From the IMG/VR virus record IMGVR_UViG_3300011116_000293, positions 1 through 37,231 of that record: a DNA stretch of 37,231 bases; one strand, given 5' to 3'. Each line of letters starts with the position of its first letter. Within the stretch, counting starts at the first letter, position 1. The notes under the pieces are model-generated. The model searched no databases. It saw only the letters and a list, made by a program, of their open reading frames with translations, and was not told where the DNA came from. Positions 7,777 to 15,776 of this stretch are shown here, piece after piece. Both the position numbers and the translations under genes were made by a program. The stretch comes from a virus.

Positions 7777-10370
7777 AACTTTCTGAAGTAACCGAAGACA
7801 AGCCAGTTAAATTAAAACTGTCTGATATAGATGTTGTTGACTCTCCTATATCTGAGCAAGCTTATGCAGAAGACAAACCTAAAAAAGACATAATTGACCA
7901 AGCTACTGAAGTAAGCCGTCAAGGTTTGATAAGCGGTATTGCTGGTACGGTGTTTCCTGAAATAGCAGAAACCACAGGCAAGGTTATACGCAAGGGTGAG
8001 GCTTTGCCTGGCCCTGTTGGAAGAGCAGCTAGGTATGTAGGTACTGGCTTGGAATTGGCTGGTACAGCTATGAAAGCATCACGCCCTGCGGCAATGGCAA
8101 CAGGTGTTGTTGGTGGTCTTACTGGAGAAACTGCTGGTCAAGTTTATGAATCTCAATATGGCCCTGGTCTTGATGCTGAAGTAGTTCGCTTACTTTCAAG
8201 CACTCTTGGCCCTGTTCCTGTTCAATATTTAGGCACAAAGACAGGTGGATTGCTTTCTTCCTTAATCTCAAAATTTGTTCCTAGTTTTTCTACAGCCAGA
8301 ACTGTAGGGCAACTGATGGAAGAACAAGGTGTTAAAGCAACTAATCTTTCAGCAGAACAACGTGCATTTATCCAAAAGAAGTTAGATGATATTCGTGGTG
8401 GTCAGAGTAGCATAGACGCAGAAAAAGAAATTATTGAGATGCTCAAGAAGGATGTTGCACGTTTGCGTAGTACAGCGGCAACAGATGCTGGCGCAATAGA
8501 GGCACAAGCCGCTGCACAATCAAGAAGAATTTTGGATGATGCCACAAAACGTGCAAATGAAATAAGAGCTAGAGCTAGGTCGCAAAGTCCATCTATACGA
8601 CAGCTTGCAGAAATAGATGCAAAAGACATTATCAATAAAGCTCAACTTCAAGTTCAACAACTTGAAAAACAAACTCGTACACAGATTGCGAGTCTCAGAC
8701 AAAAATCAGGTGAGTTGACACAAAGAAGTCAGCAAAACATTGCGAAGGCGCAATCAGAAATAAAAACTGTTGGACAAGACAAGCCATTAACAGATGTATT
8801 TACGCCTGTGCAAGAAACCACCTTGGCAAGACAAAAAGCCATCATTGATGAAAGAGATGTGCTTGATAAGACTCTGCGTCAAGAGCAAGCAAGGATTGTT
8901 GCGGCAAACGAAGCTAATGGCGTAAAGCTGTCTGACATGGATGCCTATAAGCAGATAGAGACTCTTACACGACCTTTTGACCCAGTTACCTCACCAACAG
9001 TTCGTAGAGTTACAGACCCTGGTGTGCTTGCCTTTTACAAGCGTATCCGTGACTCTGTGATTGACCAACGATATGAGTTGACAAAAGAACAAGCGGAAGC
9101 TGCATCAAGGCTTGGTTTTCCTGTGCAACAAGATGGAGAACGGTTTTACAGAGTTTTCCGCTCATCTTTTGAAGCTGCTGATGATGCCCGTAGGTTTGCT
9201 GGCACAGTCTTTAAGAACCCCCCTGAAGGTTATGAAGCAGTCCGAGGACAAGTTCAACAAAATGTTTATAACTTGCTCAAGAAGTTGCAAGAGGACTATG
9301 TTGGTCAAGTACAGCGTAAAGCCTTGCAAGACAACTGGGCACAGGCTACAAAGCGTTTAGAGTTGTTTGAGACAAAGGCAGGTAAATCCCTGACTGAAAT
9401 AGAGCAAGGCACAGCAGATGTGTTAAAGCCACCTGCTGAATTGGCAAATGTATTTTTTGGTAACAGGACAGGTGTTGACAGGTTAATCGCCCAGACGGGG
9501 GATGAGCGTTTGGTAAGACAGACTGCTGGTGACTATGTTGCAAGTCAGCTGAGAGGAATGAATGCTCAACAGGCAAGCTCATGGTTGGGCCAAGCAAAGA
9601 ATAGAGACTTCTTGTCTCACCCATCTTTGTCTGACTTGCAAGCAAAAGCTCAAGCGTATGTTGCTAACCTTGCTAGGGCAGAGGGATTCGGTGCGGCAAG
9701 AGGAAAACTTGCTACCGCTTTGCGTACAGAAGCACAGGGTTTGCCAGAAATGCTGACAAAACAAACTCCAAAAATTACTTCTGAGGCTGAGAAGCAAGCA
9801 ACAAAGGTTGAGCAAAAACGCATACAAGATGCAGCAAAAGCGTTGAAGTTACAAAAGAAAACTGCGGCTGAAATTAAAACTACTGGTGAAAAAGAAGCTG
9901 CCGCAGTCACAAAGCAAGCTGGAACAGAAGCATCTGCAATCAGACAAGCCGCAGAGGACAAGGCTAAAGTTATTCTTGCTGGAACAACAGATTCAAAGCG
10001 TGTAAGAGACATTATTCTTGGCAGAAATCGTGCCGAGTTTGAGGAAATGTCTCGTATTGTTTTGGCAGAACCTGATGGCAAAAAACAATTTGCAAAAGCC
10101 GTTGGTCAAATTATTGCTGACAAGGCAGGGAGTAGCTTAAAAGGAGCAATTAACGATTGGAAATACATCAGTGATGACTTGGTGTCATATAACTTGATGA
10201 CCAAATCTCAAACAGATGCTATTGCTTCCAAGCTACAAGAAATCTATGTAGCACCTGCGTCACTGGCAGACAAGATGTCAATCACACAAAGACTGATAAA
10301 CAATGCAATCTTGGGTTATGGAATTCCAAGACCTGTAGGTGCAATAGTTGAAACCGTAACTGGAGAATGA
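7773..10370 (+). CDS. Largest internal virion/ejection protein (865 aa)
   Basis: The longest gene in the genome except the junction-spanning fibre. It contains a Gly-rich hydrophobic segment (residues about 75-180, PVGRAARYVGTGLELAGTA; MATGVVGGLTGETAGQ) that could insert in or cross the envelope. Two long coiled-coil regions follow (about 185-330 and 650-735, Lys/Glu/Ala/Gln-rich, e.g. KQATKVEQKRIQDAAKALKL) around a central globular part. It is the last of four consecutive genes with this character, as expected for the terminal ejection protein of a podovirus. I see no SLT or peptidase motif. The following short gene starts two bases after its stop. Confidence 0.65.
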   Translation: MKLSEVTEDKPVKLKLSDIDVVDSPISEQAYAEDKPKKDIIDQATEVSRQGLISGIAGTVFPEIAETTGKVIRKGEALPGPVGRAARYVGTGLELAGTAMKASRPAAMATGVVGGLTGETAGQVYESQYGPGLDAEVVRLLSSTLGPVPVQYLGTKTGGLLSSLISKFVPSFSTARTVGQLMEEQGVKATNLSAEQRAFIQKKLDDIRGGQSSIDAEKEIIEMLKKDVARLRSTAATDAGAIEAQAAAQSRRILDDATKRANEIRARARSQSPSIRQLAEIDAKDIINKAQLQVQQLEKQTRTQIASLRQKSGELTQRSQQNIAKAQSEIKTVGQDKPLTDVFTPVQETTLARQKAIIDERDVLDKTLRQEQARIVAANEANGVKLSDMDAYKQIETLTRPFDPVTSPTVRRVTDPGVLAFYKRIRDSVIDQRYELTKEQAEAASRLGFPVQQDGERFYRVFRSSFEAADDARRFAGTVFKNPPEGYEAVRGQVQQNVYNLLKKLQEDYVGQVQRKALQDNWAQATKRLELFETKAGKSLTEIEQGTADVLKPPAELANVFFGNRTGVDRLIAQTGDERLVRQTAGDYVASQLRGMNAQQASSWLGQAKNRDFLSHPSLSDLQAKAQAYVANLARAEGFGAARGKLATALRTEAQGLPEMLTKQTPKITSEAEKQATKVEQKRIQDAAKALKLQKKTAAEIKTTGEKEAAAVTKQAGTEASAIRQAAEDKAKVILAGTTDSKRVRDIILGRNRAEFEEMSRIVLAEPDGKKQFAKAVGQIIADKAGSSLKGAINDWKYISDDLVSYNLMTKSQTDAIASKLQEIYVAPASLADKMSITQRLINNAILGYGIPRPVGAIVETVTGE

Positions 10371-10371
10371 G

Positions 10372-10512
10372 ATGCCACTCAAACAAGGTAGTAGTCAGAA
10401 AACCATTTCTGCCAACATTCGTAGAGAGATGAAGGCGGGTAAACCGCAAAAGCAAGCAATTGCTATTGCACTCACGACAGCACGAAAAGTCAAAAGAAAG
10501 GCCAGAAAATGA
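10372..10512 (+). CDS. Small basic conserved protein
   Basis: 46 aa, strongly basic, beginning MPLKQGSSQKTISANIRREM and containing GKPQKQAIAIALTTARK. Short proteins with a KP-x-KQAIAIAL-x2-AR core are widespread in phages; the function is unknown and nucleic acid binding is plausible from charge. GGAGAATGAG lies upstream. It overlaps the next gene by four bases and is too short for standard ORF cutoffs. Confidence 0.65.
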   Translation: MPLKQGSSQKTISANIRREMKAGKPQKQAIAIALTTARKVKRKARK

Positions 10513-10688
10513 TGAAAGACCAATACGGCAAGCAATCTATGGGCAAGTCCACACAAGCTGATATTGACCGCATGGCCCGACAGGGTGGCGAGAATGAGGT
10601 TCGTGCTTCTGAGGACTACAACCGCATGATGATGAAAGAACAGGCAAAGCAAATGAAACGCTCTGCCCCCCGCAAGATGAAGCGATGA
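10509..10688 (+). CDS. Small hypothetical protein, Met/Lys-rich
   Basis: 59 aa, starting in an ATGATG that overlaps the previous stop and ending in an ATGA overlap with the next gene. Sequence includes MARQGGENEVRASEDYNRMM and a basic Met/Lys-rich tail (KQMKRSAPRKMKR). No domain recognised. Perfect overlap coupling on both sides supports it as a real gene. Confidence 0.65.
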   Translation: MMKDQYGKQSMGKSTQADIDRMARQGGENEVRASEDYNRMMMKEQAKQMKRSAPRKMKR

Positions 10689-10897
10689 GTAGGAAAAAGC
10701 CTGAGAAGGGCATAAATCCCGCTTTGGAGAAGGCTATCAACGAATTGATGACTGCGGTCATGCTTGACCCTACTGCGTCCATAACCGACAAGATGAAGGT
10801 TATAGACCGTGCCCTGAAGCTAGAAGCCTTGAAAATGAAGGATGCTGACGAGGGTTACGGAGCAGGGTTATTTGGTGACGATGACGAGGAGACATGA
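10685..10897 (+). CDS. Conserved small helical phage protein
   Basis: 70 aa: basic N-terminus (SRKKPEKG), a helical core (LEKAINELMTAVM; ITDKMKVIDRALKLEALKMK) and a very acidic end (DDDEET). The DKMKVIDRALKLEALK motif recurs in small proteins of many podophages. Function unknown. Predicted cytoplasmic. Confidence 0.65.
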   Translation: MSRKKPEKGINPALEKAINELMTAVMLDPTASITDKMKVIDRALKLEALKMKDADEGYGAGLFGDDDEET

Positions 10898-10932
10898 TAA
10901 TATGGTTATTCCATTATTAGAGAAGGAAAATC

Positions 10933-11154
10933 ATGGAACCAACCGCAATCATTCGTCTAGCGTTAAGGGTCATCTCCGACCGCTTAATCACCATTCTTGC
11001 CCTGCTCACCTCTTTTGGTCTGGGTTGTTGGGTGATGTGGGAACCCAAGTGGGAGAGGGTGACAACTCTTGCAATTTATGTAATATTCAGCTATCTGCTG
11101 GTGAGGATAAAGGAGAAAAAACATGGACATGATTCCGAAAGTCAAGACAACTAA
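10933..11154 (+). CDS. Small two-TM membrane protein (holin-like)
   Basis: 73 aa with GAAGGA upstream. Two hydrophobic segments, LITILALLTSFGLGCWVMW (about 18-36) and VTTLAIYVIFSYLLV (about 43-57), flank a short charged turn (EPKWER), and the tail is polar and charged. This topology and the position in the small-gene block leading to the lysis genes resemble a class II holin or holin antagonist. A three-TM holin lies downstream, so the role is uncertain. Confidence 0.6.
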   Translation: MEPTAIIRLALRVISDRLITILALLTSFGLGCWVMWEPKWERVTTLAIYVIFSYLLVRIKEKKHGHDSESQDN

Positions 11155-11338
11155 GTTACAGGCTCAAGTAGGCACTGGTATTACACAGAACAAGCTGTGT
11201 ATGCCTGGTGAATTCACGCCTGGCAAACTCCCCGCAGGTGGCTTCCAAGCCGTGTGGAACTTCAAAAACAACCAACCTAACGATTACTTCACTCGCAAGG
11301 AATCGCCTACTTCTGGTGGTGGTGGAAAGGTCTACTGA
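11123..11338 (+). CDS. Hypothetical protein
   Basis: 71 aa with a strong AAAGGAG ribosome site. Polar, Gly/Pro-rich, probably extended: contains LCMPGEFTPGKLPAGGFQAV and ends in a GGGGKVY tail. No membrane segment or known domain. It starts inside the end of the membrane protein gene and shares one base (TGATG) with the next gene. Confidence 0.6.
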   Translation: MDMIPKVKTTKLQAQVGTGITQNKLCMPGEFTPGKLPAGGFQAVWNFKNNQPNDYFTRKESPTSGGGGKVY

Positions 11339-11685
11339 TGGCTAACAATATACCTTTTCAAGTTCAAGGTAAGACAACCCGCATTAACGTAACCACAACG
11401 GCTAATACTGTTTCTATCCTTGCTGACAGCCCTTGTAATCAACTCAGAATACACAACGGTACAGCCGCAGAAGTGTTTATCCGTGTGGGCACAGAAAGCA
11501 CAGATGCTGCTGTCATTCCTGTTGCGGGTACTCCTGCATATGGAACAGTTTTGCACAACAATCAAACAATCATTATTACTGCACCCAAGCAAGCAGCCAA
11601 CACTGCCGCTAATTCTGTTTATGTCTCTGCCATTGTTCCCACAGGAACGGCAACTGTGTATGTGACTCCAGGCGAGGGCTTGTAA
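11338..11685 (+). CDS. Small beta-rich virion protein, paralogue of the 2072 gene
   Basis: 115 aa, beta-rich, beginning MANNIPFQVQGKTTRINVTT and ending GTATVYVTPGEGL, the same C-terminal motif as the protein at 2072-2401. Also shares the NQLRIHNGTAAEVFIRVG-type strand pattern (NQYRIINAGTVTVFLGYG in the other). Likely a small structural or decoration protein; function not established. It overlaps both neighbours by one base. Confidence 0.65.
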   Translation: MANNIPFQVQGKTTRINVTTTANTVSILADSPCNQLRIHNGTAAEVFIRVGTESTDAAVIPVAGTPAYGTVLHNNQTIIITAPKQAANTAANSVYVSAIVPTGTATVYVTPGEGL

Positions 11686-12020
11686 TGTCAGATGAATTTA
11701 AGGAAAAACATGCGTTGATAGAGAAAGTGGCATTTGCAATATTGCCCATTCTTTTCACTTGCGTGGTTTACCTTATGTCTGCCTTATCAAGTTTGTCGCA
11801 TGAGGTGACTGTTCTCAACAACAAGATTAGCCTAGTGGTTACCAGTGATAACAAGCAAGCCACCAACACAGGTGCTGAATTGGCAAGAGAAAAGCTACGA
11901 CAAGAGCTTGCTGCGGAGATACAAAAGAACAGAGATGACATTCAACTTAACAGAATGCACATAGCTATTCTTGAAGAAAAAGTGGGAGTCTCTAATAAAT
12001 TCAAAGGGTTAGATAAGTAA
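11685..12020 (+). CDS. Single-TM coiled-coil lysis-region protein (possible inner-membrane spanin)
   Basis: 111 aa. One N-terminal membrane segment (VAFAILPILFTCVVYLMSAL, about 15-34) is followed by an alpha-helical periplasmic-type region with heptad spacing (LAREKLRQELAAEIQKNRDDIQLNRMHIAILEEKV). Its position directly before the holin and endolysin supports a lysis role, possibly an i-spanin. No o-spanin lipoprotein was found in the +1 frame. Confidence 0.55.
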   Translation: MSDEFKEKHALIEKVAFAILPILFTCVVYLMSALSSLSHEVTVLNNKISLVVTSDNKQATNTGAELAREKLRQELAAEIQKNRDDIQLNRMHIAILEEKVGVSNKFKGLDK

Positions 12021-12529
12021 TGATACCTATTGTTGCATCATTACTTGGTAGTCTTGCCCAAAATGGTCTTGGTTTACTGTCTTCTGCCATACAAGCAAAA
12101 GGCAAAGATGTTGTAGAAAAAACCCTTGGCGTGAAGATTCCTGACAATCCTACGCCTGAAGATGTAGCAAAGCTACGAGAGTTGCAGTACGACCATGAAG
12201 AACGCCTATTAGAGCTTGGCATAGAGAAAGCCAAGATGGAACTGGCTGAGTTGGAGTTATTTGCAAAAGCTGCTCAAAGTGACGCAGATAACGTGACAGA
12301 CCGTTGGCAAGCCGATATGAGCAGTGACTCTTGGCTGTCCAAGAACATACGCCCTATGAGCCTTATAGCCATCTTTCTAGGCTATTTCCTGTTTGCCATG
12401 ATGTCTGCCTACGGGTATAACGCAAACGAGTCCTATGTCACCTTGCTTGGGAACTGGGGAATGCTCATCATGGGTGCGTATTTTGGTGGCAGAACAATTG
12501 AAAAACTTGCTGACATGAGGAAAAAATGA
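12020..12529 (+). CDS. Holin of the GTA/3TM superfamily
   Basis: 169 aa. An amphipathic or hydrophobic N-terminus (IPIVASLLGSLAQNGLGLLSS) and charged helix (KLRELQYDHEERLLELGIEKAK) are followed by the diagnostic segment DRWQADMSSDSWLSKNIRP and two TM helices (MSLIAIFLGYFLFAMMSAYG, WGMLIMGAYFGG). This matches the GTA_holin_3TM family (PF11351), which permeabilises the inner membrane to release endolysin. It shares ATGA with the endolysin gene that follows. Confidence 0.85.
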   Translation: MIPIVASLLGSLAQNGLGLLSSAIQAKGKDVVEKTLGVKIPDNPTPEDVAKLRELQYDHEERLLELGIEKAKMELAELELFAKAAQSDADNVTDRWQADMSSDSWLSKNIRPMSLIAIFLGYFLFAMMSAYGYNANESYVTLLGNWGMLIMGAYFGGRTIEKLADMRKK

Positions 12530-12864
12530 GCCTAAGTCAAGAGCAAGCTGCTTTTCTGCTAGATGCTTGTAAGCTCATTACCTACGCTACAGAACAAGGT
12601 TTTGTGGTCACAGGGGGTGAGCTTTCTCGCACACCTGAACAGCAAGCCATATATGTCAAAACAGGTCGTTCCAAGACCATGAAGAGTATTCACCTCAAGA
12701 GGTGCGCCATAGACTTGAACTTTTTCAAGGATGGCAAGATAATTTGGGACAAGGCCACAATTGCTCCTTTGGGTGCGTATTGGGAATCCTTGCACCCTAA
12801 GAACAGATGGGGTGGGAATTTCTCTAATTTGGTTGACTGTCCACATTTTGAGAGGAATGTGTAA
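12526..12864 (+). CDS. Endolysin, M15 family D,D-/L-alanyl-D-glutamate-type peptidase
   Basis: 112 aa, the usual size for a compact phage M15 (VanY-like) peptidase. The zinc motif SIHLKRCAIDLNFF provides His56 and Asp63, and DCPHFE near the C-terminus provides Asp104 and the third ligand His107. The N-terminal helix pair LLDACKLITYATEQGFVVTGGELSRTPEQQ is typical. It cleaves peptidoglycan stem peptides at the end of infection. No signal sequence, so export depends on the holin encoded just upstream. Confidence 0.88.
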   Translation: MSLSQEQAAFLLDACKLITYATEQGFVVTGGELSRTPEQQAIYVKTGRSKTMKSIHLKRCAIDLNFFKDGKIIWDKATIAPLGAYWESLHPKNRWGGNFSNLVDCPHFERNV

Positions 12865-13100
12865 TGGCTAAGAAAAAATTTCCCAATCTATCTGTAGGCA
12901 GAGGCGAGAAGTTATCTGTCAAGCAAGGTGCGGGATTGACAGCCAAAGGTCGTGCAAAGGCAAACAGGGAGACAGGCAGTAATCTCAAGGCTCCCACCAA
13001 AGATACATCAAACCCTCGCCATAAATCTTTCTGCGCTAGAAGCAGTGGATGGACGGGGGAACGTGGCAAGGCAGCAAGAAAGAGATGGGGGTGCAGATAA
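12864..13100 (+). CDS. Small basic conserved phage protein (DUF6321-like)
   Basis: 78 aa, Lys/Arg-rich. Contains GLTAKGRAKANRETGSNLKAP and RHKSFCARSSGW, ending KAARKRWGCR. This GL-x-KGR-x-N, SNLKAP, KSFCAR, RWGC pattern is that of a small phage family (DUF6321, from memory) often found in cyanophages and other aquatic phages. The conserved Cys residues and basic charge suggest nucleic acid binding, but no function is known. It shares one base with the next start (TAATG). Confidence 0.75.
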   Translation: MAKKKFPNLSVGRGEKLSVKQGAGLTAKGRAKANRETGSNLKAPTKDTSNPRHKSFCARSSGWTGERGKAARKRWGCR

Positions 13101-13246
13101 TGGCATACACACCAAAAGCCCAACGTGGTTTGTACTTCAACATTAACCAGCGCAGAGCAGCGGGTTTGCCGCCCAAGCGTCCAGGCATGACGGGTTACCC
13201 CACCAAAGAAGCGTTTATCAGGTCAAAGAGAACCGCTAAACGTTGA
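13100..13246 (+). CDS. Small basic hypothetical protein, last plus-strand gene
   Basis: 48 aa, starting MAYTPKAQRGLYFNINQRRA and ending FIRSKRTAKR. Starts at the ATG overlapping the previous stop rather than at an upstream in-frame ATG inside the neighbour. Basic, with no recognised domain. Its 3' end overlaps the 3' end of the convergent methyltransferase gene by 11 bases. Confidence 0.65.
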   Translation: MAYTPKAQRGLYFNINQRRAAGLPPKRPGMTGYPTKEAFIRSKRTAKR

Positions 13247-13706
13247 CATGAACTTTGACAAGCTCACACAATAGGTGTGGGCCGTGGTAGCGCATTTCTT
13301 TAATAACAAAAGCTCCCTTAAAACCATACTGTTTTGCCCAAATCTTCCTGTCATCAAAATACTCATAGAAAGTATCTGGCGTGATGATGTTGACATGTGT
13401 CGGGTCTTGGAAAGCCGCACCATGTGGGAACGCTGGTGTCGAGGATAGGAACTTGCCACCCACCTTCATCACCCTGTAAATCTCTGACATGAGTTCTACA
13501 AACGGGTATCTGCGATTTGGGACATACAACAGTCTGGGTATGTGTTCCAGAAAGTCATAGGCAGTCACATAGTCAAAATACTCGTTGGCATAGGGGATAG
13601 GCTCAATAGCGAGGTCAACGTCCTCAATATCAAGTCCTATCACTTCACTGGCATGGTAGGGGTTGCGGATGGTTTCTCCGCACCCAAGGTCAAGAGAGAT
13701 AGTCAT
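13236..13706 (-). CDS. Class I SAM-dependent methyltransferase
   Basis: 156 aa. Motif I LDLGCG is at residues 6-11, followed by an acidic loop VIGLDIED, post-I YDFLEHIPRL and RVMKVGGKF (the R-x-L-K-P-G-G signature of Methyltransf_11-type enzymes). Shorter than a standalone methyltransferase, as usual for phage versions. The acceptor is unknown. The gene is last in the early operon, abutting (TAA-ATG) a PAPS-reductase-like gene, so the pair may act on the same nucleic acid, sugar or small molecule. Confidence 0.8.
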   Translation of the reverse strand: MTISLDLGCGETIRNPYHASEVIGLDIEDVDLAIEPIPYANEYFDYVTAYDFLEHIPRLLYVPNRRYPFVELMSEIYRVMKVGGKFLSSTPAFPHGAAFQDPTHVNIITPDTFYEYFDDRKIWAKQYGFKGAFVIKEMRYHGPHLLCELVKVHVNV

Positions 13707-14528
13707 TTAATCACCACAAAAACAATCTATAGATTCTTCATTTGGGTCAAACATATCTTTTTGTTCTACCGAAAATTGAATCATTGACGCATAAGATGGT
13801 CGGTCTTTACGAAACACCGCACCGCTTGGCTTGGATGCCAATGCCAATGCCAATGCCTCCATTTTTGCCCACCAAATACCACGCTCTGGCTTTTCTGCAA
13901 TCAGAGATAACACTTGTGCACCGCCTTTTAAAAAACATAAATCGCAATTACCGTGATATGTCACGCCATTTATGTTTGGCAACTCAAGGTCAAAAGATTG
14001 ATTTCTCCAAAATTCACTCACAATTTCTTTTGTAACACCAGCAGCAACCAATGGAATTCTTGATTTGTCAGCAATTTTGGCGGCTCGACGTTGTTCATCA
14101 GCCCTCATACCCACCCAATCCATAGATTCATTATGTTGCCAACCCAATGACTTAAGGTATTTATGAATTGTTCGTATTTTTAGTTCTGCCGTACAAAATC
14201 TTGTCACAGGGTTTGGCAAGTATTGACGTTTACGAATAAGTGCTTCAAAAGGTTCGCCATTACGACTTGCAGTCTCAAATGTCACACGTTCAAAAGCAGG
14301 GTCTGCATCTCGGTATTCAAGCCAATGAATTTCAACATTCCATTCTTTTGCACATCTGTCAATAAAACGCAGTGTTGCCTCATCTTCCTTTCCTGTGTTG
14401 GCAAAACAAACAATAGCCTCATCGGGAAGACCATTGTTTGTTTTTAGCACTTGATACAACATATAAGCAGAAGTTCTGCCTCCGCTGAAGCTAATGCACG
14501 TTGGCTCAAGTATTTTGTATGGATTCAT
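13707..14528 (-). CDS. PAPS-reductase/DndC-like ATP-pyrophosphatase family protein
   Basis: 273 aa. The PP-loop SFSGGRTSAYML (residues 13-24) and the segment RFCTAELKIRTI (about 110-121) are hallmarks of the phosphoadenosine phosphosulfate reductase family. Cysteines in GNCDLCFLKGG (193-203) and a C-terminal CFCGD suggest a metal or Fe-S site, as in the DndC-like branch. Biochemical role in phages is unresolved; sulfur metabolism or modification chemistry are candidates. It overlaps the upstream glycosyltransferase by four bases. A 6-bp tandem repeat encodes its ALALALA stretch. Confidence 0.8.
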   Translation of the reverse strand: MNPYKILEPTCISFSGGRTSAYMLYQVLKTNNGLPDEAIVCFANTGKEDEATLRFIDRCAKEWNVEIHWLEYRDADPAFERVTFETASRNGEPFEALIRKRQYLPNPVTRFCTAELKIRTIHKYLKSLGWQHNESMDWVGMRADEQRRAAKIADKSRIPLVAAGVTKEIVSEFWRNQSFDLELPNINGVTYHGNCDLCFLKGGAQVLSLIAEKPERGIWWAKMEALALALASKPSGAVFRKDRPSYASMIQFSVEQKDMFDPNEESIDCFCGD

Positions 14529-15271
14529 GGTGCTGGCAACAAGCCCCCCTCAAACAGATAGCTACCAAAATGCCCCAAAACCACCCACGGAGCAGCGTAA
14601 ATCTTGTACCCATGCCGTCTGGCTTCTTGGCAGAAATAGTAGTCCTCTGACAGCAATCTGCCCACACCCTCTTCAATCGCACAGGCAAAGAACTCCACAA
14701 TCTTGTCTTGCTTGATTTCACCAGACAGGAAAGTAACGTCATTGATATAACTAGGCATCTTGGTAGCAAGGTCTTCTAAACAACTACGCTTTATAAGCAT
14801 GAAGCCTGTACCGCCATTCCAGATTTCCACAGGCTCATGTGCGGGTACGGTGACTGTCCCCTGATAGTCCACAAGGTTAACAACCAGGCTACCTGTACGG
14901 GTTTTCAGTTGGTCAACAGGCACACCGTCTTTAACGGCTTGTTCCACGCCATGCCAGTTGATTTCCTTCTTAGGGTAAATACCACAGATAATGTCTTTGT
15001 CAGCGTCAATCATAGGCACAATATCAGCGGGGTTCCACCGAATATCTGCGTCAATGAACATCAGGTGCGTGGCTTCCTTCTTGTTGAGAAAGCCATGTGC
15101 AAGAGCGTTTCTGCCACGCTGAATGAGGCTTTCGTTGAACATGCAGCTAAAGCTCATGTCTATATCGTTTGCCCTCATAACTGTCGTCATGTTGACCAAT
15201 GATTGACAATAGTAGCCTGTTGTCATGCCACCATACATAGGCGTTGCCACAAAGATGTGTGCTTTACTCAT
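14525..15271 (-). CDS. GT-A-like glycosyltransferase
   Basis: 248 aa. Starts with a strand and loop typical of family 2-like folds (HIFVATPMYGGMTTGY), has a DxD-type metal and sugar-nucleotide motif in FIDADIRW (72-79), then CGIYPKK, IWNGGTGFMLIKRSCLE and SEDYYFCQEARRHG, the acceptor-side acidic motif. Phage enzymes of this class glycosylate DNA, phage proteins or host surface glycans; the target cannot be told from sequence. Overlaps genes on both sides in an ATGA arrangement. Confidence 0.8.
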   Translation of the reverse strand: MSKAHIFVATPMYGGMTTGYYCQSLVNMTTVMRANDIDMSFSCMFNESLIQRGRNALAHGFLNKKEATHLMFIDADIRWNPADIVPMIDADKDIICGIYPKKEINWHGVEQAVKDGVPVDQLKTRTGSLVVNLVDYQGTVTVPAHEPVEIWNGGTGFMLIKRSCLEDLATKMPSYINDVTFLSGEIKQDKIVEFFACAIEEGVGRLLSEDYYFCQEARRHGYKIYAAPWVVLGHFGSYLFEGGLLPAP

Positions 15272-15456
15272 TGCTGTTGACCCCTGTCTGTCTTCATAAT
15301 TGCTTGTGCATCTTCAAAGCCAGCTTGGTAGGCAATGTTCCACAATTGTTGCAAAGACATGTTTACCAAGTTGACTGCGTAGTTGATAGAGTTGCCAGCT
15401 TTCTTCATGCTGTCATCACTCATTTGAAACTGTTGGGCTTGTTGAACTTCACTCAC
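15268..15456 (-). CDS. Small hypothetical helical protein
   Basis: 62 aa, Gln/Met/Asn-rich and predicted helical (MSDDSMKKAGNSINYAVNLV; LQQLWNIAYQAGFEDAQAIM). No known domain. Both ends use the four-base ATGA overlap with neighbours, which supports translation. Confidence 0.6.
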   Translation of the reverse strand: MSEVQQAQQFQMSDDSMKKAGNSINYAVNLVNMSLQQLWNIAYQAGFEDAQAIMKTDRGQQQ

Positions 15457-15776
15457 GATATATCCTCAATTCTTAAAACATATTTTTTGGTCTTAGCTGA
15501 CTTGCGCCAGCCATGAACTTCAATTCTGATTCCAGCATCTCTGACAAGAGCAAGCGTGTCAGAGGCCATAATCTTTTGTATGCGGTTACTGACAGCAGAG
15601 GCGGTTACCTGCACTGCCAGTACCTCACCCTTTCTGATAGCAAGAAGGTCAGCCCATCCCCACAGGTCTTTTCGTTGTTTGGTGAAGCTGTTCCACTTCT
15701 CAACTACTTCAACGTGGTAGCCCAACTCACGAAGGTGAGCCAAGCTACGCTGTGTGGGAGAGACTTTTGTTGCCAT
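15453..15776 (-). CDS. PD-(D/E)XK-like small nuclease
   Basis: 107 aa from the ATG at 15776; a longer frame to 15875 only reads through the upstream Cys-rich gene. The core QRKDLWGWADLLAIRKGEVLAVQVT places Asp43 before a beta-hairpin and Gln56-x-Thr58 where Glu-x-Lys usually lies, the pattern of VRR-NUC/Holliday-resolvase-like restriction endonuclease folds with a variant active site. Likely a DNA-processing nuclease working with the recombination genes upstream. It starts in TGATG, sharing one base with the upstream gene. Confidence 0.65.
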   Translation of the reverse strand: MATKVSPTQRSLAHLRELGYHVEVVEKWNSFTKQRKDLWGWADLLAIRKGEVLAVQVTASAVSNRIQKIMASDTLALVRDAGIRIEVHGWRKSAKTKKYVLRIEDIS

